64,000 bases of DNA from Dasypus novemcinctus (taxonomy: Eukaryota; Chordata; Mammalia; Cingulata; Dasypodidae): positions 16,894,798 to 16,958,797 of the forward strand of contig NC_080701.1 of assembly GCF_030445035.2 (NCBI RefSeq), written 5' to 3'. The translations under genes and the position numbers were made by a program. How positions within the stretch are numbered: the first letter of the stretch is position 1; each line of letters begins with the position of its first letter. Positions 57,889-64,000 of the stretch are shown one piece after another. Under the pieces are notes generated by a model that worked only from the letters and a program-made list of their open reading frames with translations, did not search any database and was not told the origin of the DNA.

Positions 57889-60779
57889 TATTTGTTAGTT
57901 ATCTGAAAAATGTTTACTATCCTGTTTCATCACTATACAAAATAAATGTCATGAAATGACACCAACAACCAAGGGCACTCTGTTTTGGGGCATTGTTGAT
58001 AGTTGGTAAGTTATTTTAAACATACACATTCCCTTTCAGTGATATGGAGCTTGTGTCTATGTGAGGATTTCATATTTTTTATCTCTTAGAATTCCCTTTT
58101 ATTTTTGTTGTGGTCACTGTTCACTGTGATGTGATTTAGCATACACATATTTAAAAAAAGGCTAACTGTGGGAACATATGGTGTTTGCATGCAGATTAAT
58201 CTCTATGTCTTAGGGAAAGTAACAAAACTGAAAAATACTTTTTCCTCTTCCTTTTCTTTGCACAATTTGCAACAATGCAAGTGGTCAGTAACAAAGATGA
58301 CAGTTAAAAATGAGTTAATCAGCTTACATAATTGATAATCAGAAGAGAATCCAGAGAAGTTGGGAAAGCTCAGATCAGCTGAATAATTTGATTTTATCAT
58401 TAGTGCTAATAAATGCTTGTCATTCATCAGAATAGTCATATAATGAAATCAAGTTCATGATCTTTAATATATTAACAATCTAAAGATACTTATTTTTTCT
58501 TCTATTGTTATGCATGTAGTAACAAAATCTACCCTGGTTTTTGTTTTTAATTAATAAAAAACTCTGCTCCCTTAGAGAACGTTGCTTTAAAATAACATTT
58601 TCTTGACTAATTGCAGAAGTTGATAGAATTTGAAAATTAAAAATCGAGACCAAATATAATCCTTCAATGGCAGATTATTTAAAACAGAATATTGAACTTG
58701 AAACCTGTTAATAAATATTTTTCCTTTATTGACTAAAATTATTTATCTCTTCCTCCAACCCTCCCTTGGTATTTCAAATGGAATTTAATTTGCAAATATT
58801 AGCCTTTATAAAGGCAAAAATACTAATAATCAAAGCAGATTTATTTCTTCTCATCAATATTCTTTTTTTTACACTGCGATGGGGAAAAAAATAACAAAGG
58901 CAAAAAACAAAAGAACAAATCTAGCTACCCAAGGCCCCCTGATCCCAACCTAAATTTCAGCATGAGCTACTAACAAGTTTATTCTGAATTAATTTCATAA
59001 TAGCAATTTGAAGTACACATTTTCCTTACACCATTGTAGAACTAGGTCAATGATATCATTTTTGGTTGAAACACTCCTATGTGAAAACAGCTGAGATATT
59101 TGATCTCACAAATAATTAGGAGAGGAAAGAAACAAAGACAACAATATCCTCACACTAGTATTCCAACCTTAGGGCATTGTTTTAGAGTATCATTTGGAAA
59201 AGTAAGTTTAAACCTTTTTATCAAATATAAAAAGCAGAAGAAAAAATTAAGAAAGGTTAATCCATCCTTCCATCAACTTATCTGCCTATATCTGTATAAC
59301 TATCTTCAGACAGACACACACACACACACATAAACACATACAAGTTTTTTAGTGAGACAAAATTAGAAAGATGTGGAAAACTGCAGGAAATAATGTACCA
59401 GATGGCAGGAGCTATAGAGAAGACAAGTTCTCTCACCTTCAATGGTGAAATTATATGTGTCAACAAACCCCCAACACATATGCTCTAAAAAAATTGTAGC
59501 ACCAAATATAGACTTTTGAATATAGGAAATAAAATTTTACCGTAATTAAGATGAGAAATAGTCATTTACTATTTGGATTTGTTCCAGATTTCACAAGGGC
59601 AAATTCCTCGGTTGCCATTTGCTTTTCCCATTATAGATTCTGGCACCAGGGCAAGATATTAGGATTTTAATGCCTTAATATATTCTATGAAATATACCAG
59701 TGTATTTTACTATTTTGACCTTTTGGCATATCATATTTTGATTCCGATGGCCATTTCCCTCTTTGCTCTCAAGCTCAGGGAGGTCATAAAAGAGGGAAAT
59801 GAATGGATTGACTATAGCTAGTCACAATACAGAATACTGAAAAGGTCATTGTATCTCGTTGACTGTGCTATTATTCACGGACTATACAGGACCTTAAGTA
59901 TTTGATACCGTAGTCTTGTGACAAAGAAATCCAAGAAAAAAAAATGAAGCCAGAGATGACTTCTCAATGTAAAGTTGTACCATAATTCAAGAATGAGAAA
60001 TAGCAGAAGCTTAACAGGAGAAAAAAAAATCATTTCCACTTCTGCTCATCTCTCCCTTTATGGTAAAATATATCTATGAACACACACCTCAAAAGGAAGG
60101 AGTTATAGAGGCAATCTGAAAATGTAGAGAGAGCAGCTTGAAACCGAAAGTATTCAAGACTTCAGATTTCTGGAGATATTTCCTAAGAGTTTCTAGGTCA
60201 TATCTGCTTATCTGGAGAAGAGATTAGATGACTACACTCTAAGAGAAATACAAGGAAATTTAATGAATTTAAGGATTTAGAATTGAAAACTCGAAAAGTT
60301 GTTTTCTGTAATAGAAACTTGGAAATATATTCCTTTCCACACGTGTGTGGTATTAAGTTGCTAGAGGAACCCCAAGTCTCTTATTCATAGTTAGAAGGTC
60401 ATTCCCTATGTGGCTCATTAAAAATCCTTTTTAAAGAGCTGTTTTTCCTGCTGCTCATATTTTGTTGTTGGATTTGAATAAACTCAACCATAAGAAATAG
60501 AGGGAAAAGGGGTCAGATTGAGAAAAAAGTAAAGAAAAGATGTGTTAAGTTGAGCAAAAGGGGTGAAAAAACATAGGTGACCAATGAAAAATTTTGACAC
60601 AATATTTACTCTCATTAGTAATTCCTTAAATGCAATTTGAAATGACAATTATTTCCATGAACAACTAGCAATTATTTATGAGAAGAAAGAAAATACCCAA
60701 TGTTCTTGGGAGTGAGGAAAATGGTATTCTGATTTTTTAGGTATTGGTAAATCCTATTTGGAGGTGACTATTATTTAAA
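57889..60779. other. Unassigned noncoding sequence; candidate conserved stretch near 58540-58900
   Basis: Almost 2.9 kb with no gene and no repeat that I recognise except a CA tract at 59311. Within it 58540-58900 is AT-rich, repeat-free and rich in homeodomain-like cores ('tttaattaataaa', 'gactaattgcag', 'ggaatttaatttgcaa'), with 'caaatattagcctttataaa' further on. It could be a regulatory element, but conservation is untested. Confidence 0.35.
59311..59331. repeat. Short (AC)n microsatellite
   Basis: About ten uninterrupted CA dinucleotides after 'cagacag'. Confidence 0.9.
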
Positions 60780-61365
60780 TGCACTTGAAATGTACTTAGC
60801 TGTAATTCAGCAATCCAACTTACAGATTTGATCATAAGGAATAGAGATGTGTGCAATGACTTACCTATAAGAATGTAAATCAAAACAGTATTAATTATAG
60901 TGAAAAACTAATAAGAACAAAAAATCAGATAAATTGCATTCTGTTCACATTATTTAACTGTTAGGAAAATGTGAGGGCTTGGAATATGTTCACGATATGT
61001 TGTAAATGAAAAAAATACATAGCAAGTTAATAATATGCTAAGTATGATTCCAATTTTTGTAAATTGTATGCATGTATGTAGAGTCGTATTATTTTATTAA
61101 AACCTATAATGTTAGCAGTAGGTAACTTTATGTGATTACAAAATGATATTATGGTTGATTTTGTAGGCATGCATATGTATATGTGCATATGTAGAAAAAA
61201 TATGTCAGAATAAACACCAAAATGTAAGCAGTGGTTAATTCTGAGAGTTAGAACTATAACTGTGAATGATTTTTGTATGTATATGTGTGTGCACCTACTG
61301 TCCTGAATTTCTCCGGTACTCTACAGCATAGTCAATACATATTACTTTCTTGGAAATAGAAGAAA
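60780..61365 (+). repeat. Old LINE-1 (L1ME-like) 3' end
   Basis: 'gctgtaattcagcaatccaa', 'agagatgtgtgcaatgactt', 'aatatgttcacgatatgttg', 'agtatgattccaatttttgt' and 'gcagtggttaattctgagag' give the end of ORF2 and the 3' UTR of an old mammalian LINE-1 in sense order. Strongly diverged. Confidence 0.6.
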
Positions 61366-63655
61366 ACAGCACATTGTTTTTCAAAGAACAGGCAGCTAGC
61401 AGAAATTTATTCAAACGACGATAAGAAGGCAGCAAGGAAGATCTGACTCTAAAAAAAGTGGTGCTTTGGGAAGCATCAGGACCTTTCCTGAGCTAATGCA
61501 CTGCTCCTTTTCCTGAACTGTCAAGTCTTTTTCTAAGATTTGCTTCCTGGGAGTGAGGTAGAGGGGAGAGAGGCAGACAGAAAATGTTTTAAACAAATAA
61601 AGCAGGAACACTGTCTAGTTACTGTAAAACCAAGGTTAATTAAAATGTTTATCCCTTCTGAATTTTCTGAAAAGGAAAGACTAGGCAAGAGGCTGGAGCC
61701 CGCTGGGGAAGCTACGGTGATTGAGAAGCCGTGTGCTCCATGCCTTCACGTGCGAAGCCCCACTTCACAAAATTGCATAAACATCACAAGTCCTTTCCTC
61801 CAAAAATAATCCTGCTGTACCTTGTCAAGTCTCTCTTTAAGTGCTCAGAAAGTAGTAAGTCTGCAAAAACCATACTTTCAAAAGTATGGCTTAAGTTCCA
61901 TCCATGGCAGAAGCAATCTTAATTAGCTTCTCATTTTACAGGGGACTGCAGTTTCTTTTGTTAAGGAAGATTTTGAGTTAGATTAATTCAACTGCAGGGC
62001 TCTTACCAGTGCTACTTTTTTCATTTCTGGCAATGCCACAAACTTACAGGTGGCACTTTCTATCTCATAGATTCTTCATGAATTACGAAAATAGCAGTTG
62101 TTTGCCACATGTGGTCTTATCTTGGTTTCGTGTGAAGGAAGACCATTAAATACTTTAATTATCAAAAAGAAAAAGGTCCAGTGATTTTGTCTGACAAAAT
62201 ATGACTGCACCTTGACCCTGACTTAAGGTCCCAGTTAACTCTTTCTAGTACCTCTCCTTGGTCCCAGATATTCCAAACAGTTCTTACCATTGGCCCCCGC
62301 CATTAGTGCGGTAGCCAATAACAACTGGGGATCCTCCCCTTAGCCTTAGCAAGAGGAGGAATAATTAATAGTTTAAATGATGACCACAAAGCCCAATCTT
62401 GCTCTCTGCCTAGGCAAGCCCACATCGAATCTCAGTGCATATTTCTGTCCTTCTCTCCCATTTTTCAGCAAGCTCTGTTCTTTTCCCCCATTTCTCAAAA
62501 AAATCATTTTACTGGCCTAAAACAACCCAAACAAACAAACAAAAACAAACAAAAAGAGACTGAATTAATTTGTATTTTGTTTCCTGTATTTTTTTTTTTT
62601 CCCTTCCATAATTTTCAGAAGCTGGCCTCCACAGAAGCTGCCCACAGATAACCTCTCACCTGCACTTGAGATTACGCAACGTGTGCCAGAGAAGAAAAGG
62701 AGTGGGGCAAGTATTTGGGAATGCAGCAAGAGAAAAAAGAGATTTCTTTAGATTTTGAATGGAGTAAAGGATTTCCATCTCCTAGATCAGAAGCAATATC
62801 CAATTACTTCCTGTCAATTCTTAGCATCTGAGGTGTGGAAGGAGACAGGCCCCTTGCACTGAGGTGCCTAGTCCTGGCAAAGATTCCTCTGGGCATGGAA
62901 AGCACAAAGCCACCAGAAGCGAAAAAATAATAATACGGGCTTGGAGCATTTCGGCATACTCAGTTCAGCTCAATATCTTTTGAATCTTTTCCTATCTCAG
63001 GAGGAAGCGGGGCAAGCTAGAATGGGAGTGAAATTCTTGAGTCTCTTGCAGGCATGGGAGAATGGAGGCTTGGAGTCAAATATGATTTGCTTTAAAGGGG
63101 ATATTTGTCAGACACCTAAATCTGTGGACACAAATGTATTTTGGCTGCACAAGTCTGGGAAATATACTCAATCTTCCTGAACAAAATCCTGGGTAGAAAC
63201 TGCCAGTTTTTGCTTTACCATGTAAGCCTTTCCATACTTCAAACTCAAAATGCTTTCTATACCTCAGTTCCTTTACATCTGCTATATTCCTGAGTATTCT
63301 CCCATTCTTTGATGAACTCACTCTTAAGAGTCATGTCAGGCATATGCTTCCTTTATCACACTTTTCTTGGTCCTCCTGGGCAGAGTTATTGACTTCTGCT
63401 TCTAGACAGAATTCTTCTTGGCAGATCCAAGTCACATAAACGAAATGGTAAGAGTGCTGAAGTATGTCTCCTTCTGCCTATGAACGAGTTCTTTCAGATC
63501 TGGGTAGAGATGACCTTACAACCATCTTACTTCATGAGCATCTCTGATGTACCAGCCAGTTTGCTGCCTAGGATTATAGAACAACAAAGTAATTGGCATA
63601 TTTTAAGATGTTCCACAATCAAGCTATAACAGAGTCAGATACACCTAAGTAGATC
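61366..63655. other. Unassigned noncoding sequence
   Basis: About 2.3 kb. A '(caaa)n' tract lies at 62533-62553 and a T-run at 62588-62600. The 89-codon plus frame at 61540-61809 matches nothing I know and shows no codon or motif signal. No gene called. Confidence 0.4.
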
Positions 63656-63659
63656 ATCT

Positions 63660-63970
63660 AAAGAGATCCTCTGGTTAAATTTCCTCATTTTGTAGATAAG
63701 GAAACTGAGTCACTGAAAACTTAGATTGTTGAAGCAATGGTTATCAGATTTTAGCAGGTAGCCAAATACCTGGAGAGCTTGTTAAATGTGGATTTCTGAT
63801 GCAGTGGGTCTGGAGCATGAGAATTTGCATGTGTAATTCCAGTTGAGCTGAGGCATGGTCAGAGACCACACTGGTAATACCAGCTTAATGTCACACCAGG
63901 AGTCACAGAGTGGCAGAGCAAGGCTAGGATCCAAGGCTCCTGAGTGTGCCGCACTGCGGTTGCTTTTGAT
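63660..63970 (-). repeat. MIR SINE split by a MER5-like element
   Basis: Antisense MIR: 'cctcattttgtagataagg', 'aaactgagtcactgaaaact' up to about 63734, then an insert, then 'gtcacagagtggcagagcaa' and 'ggctaggatccaaggctcct'. The two parts are in the right order for one MIR. Confidence 0.65.
63735..63873 (+). repeat. MER5-like nonautonomous hAT element nested in MIR
   Basis: 'aatacctggagagcttgtta', 'tttctgatgcagtgggtctg', 'gagcatgagaatttgcatgt' and 'agaccacactg' follow MER5A order. The usual 'ggccccacccc' block is missing, so it is internally deleted. Confidence 0.65.
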
Positions 63971-64000
63971 AAGCATTACTTATTACAACCATATGATCCT

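Noticed and set aside
61540..61922. Overlapping 89- and 63-codon plus-strand frames
   Set aside because: No motif, no splice-site context I could trust and ordinary composition; likely chance.
1..64000. CRISPR array, operon, plasmid or phage features
   Set aside because: No regularly spaced direct repeats, no compact gene strings and a clear mammalian repeat landscape.

Overview
The window looks like nuclear DNA of a xenarthran mammal, most likely an armadillo of the Dasypus type. The best evidence is a set of tRNA-headed SINEs with boxes such as 'gaagcggacttggcccagtgg' followed by 'cctgggttc' or 'ggtttggttccc'; these match the DAS SINEs described from armadillo. Long LINE-1 3' UTRs of a type I associate with xenarthrans support this, as does an AT-rich, intron-poor, stop-riddled background. 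I found no intact host gene, no tRNA or rRNA gene and no CRISPR array. Every longer open frame I could explain is a piece of a dead mobile element or an antisense shadow of one. Family names are from memory of consensus sequences, and boundaries without a target-site duplication (TSD) are approximate.

Layout. 1-3.2 kb: mostly unassigned sequence with one SINE and one MIR. 3.2-10.87 kb: a degenerate endogenous retrovirus with recognisable LTRs, protease, reverse transcriptase, integrase and envelope remains, plus a LINE-1 3' end inserted just upstream of its 3' LTR. 10.87-13.2 kb: mostly unassigned, with one MIR. 13.2-26.6 kb: a pile of nested LINE-1 pieces, all on the minus strand, interrupted by SINEs, a solo LTR and two segments that look like retrocopies of polyadenylated transcripts. 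27.0-31.8 kb: an old plus-strand LINE-1 with a large internal deletion and an LTR. 31.8-48.8 kb: lower-density sequence with ancient MIR, MER5-like, L2 and MaLR relics, one further SINE of each main type, and a possible solo LTR. 48.85-57.87 kb: one near-complete LINE-1 bounded by a 16-bp TSD and itself carrying an antisense solo LTR and two SINEs. 57.9-64 kb: mostly unassigned sequence with an old LINE-1 tail and a MER5-like element nested in a MIR.

There is no operon or pathway here. The story is the order of insertions, which the TSDs and nesting let one read. The most checkable oddities are a SINE-plus-transcript retrocopy at 15.5-16.5 kb, a second small retrocopy at 20.9 kb, an antisense solo LTR with TATA and poly(A) signals inside LINE-1 ORF1, internally repeated LINE-1 3' UTRs, and two AT-rich repeat-free stretches (about 33.6-34.8 kb and 58.5-58.9 kb) that could be conserved noncoding elements. 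I saw nothing that supports a new biological system.
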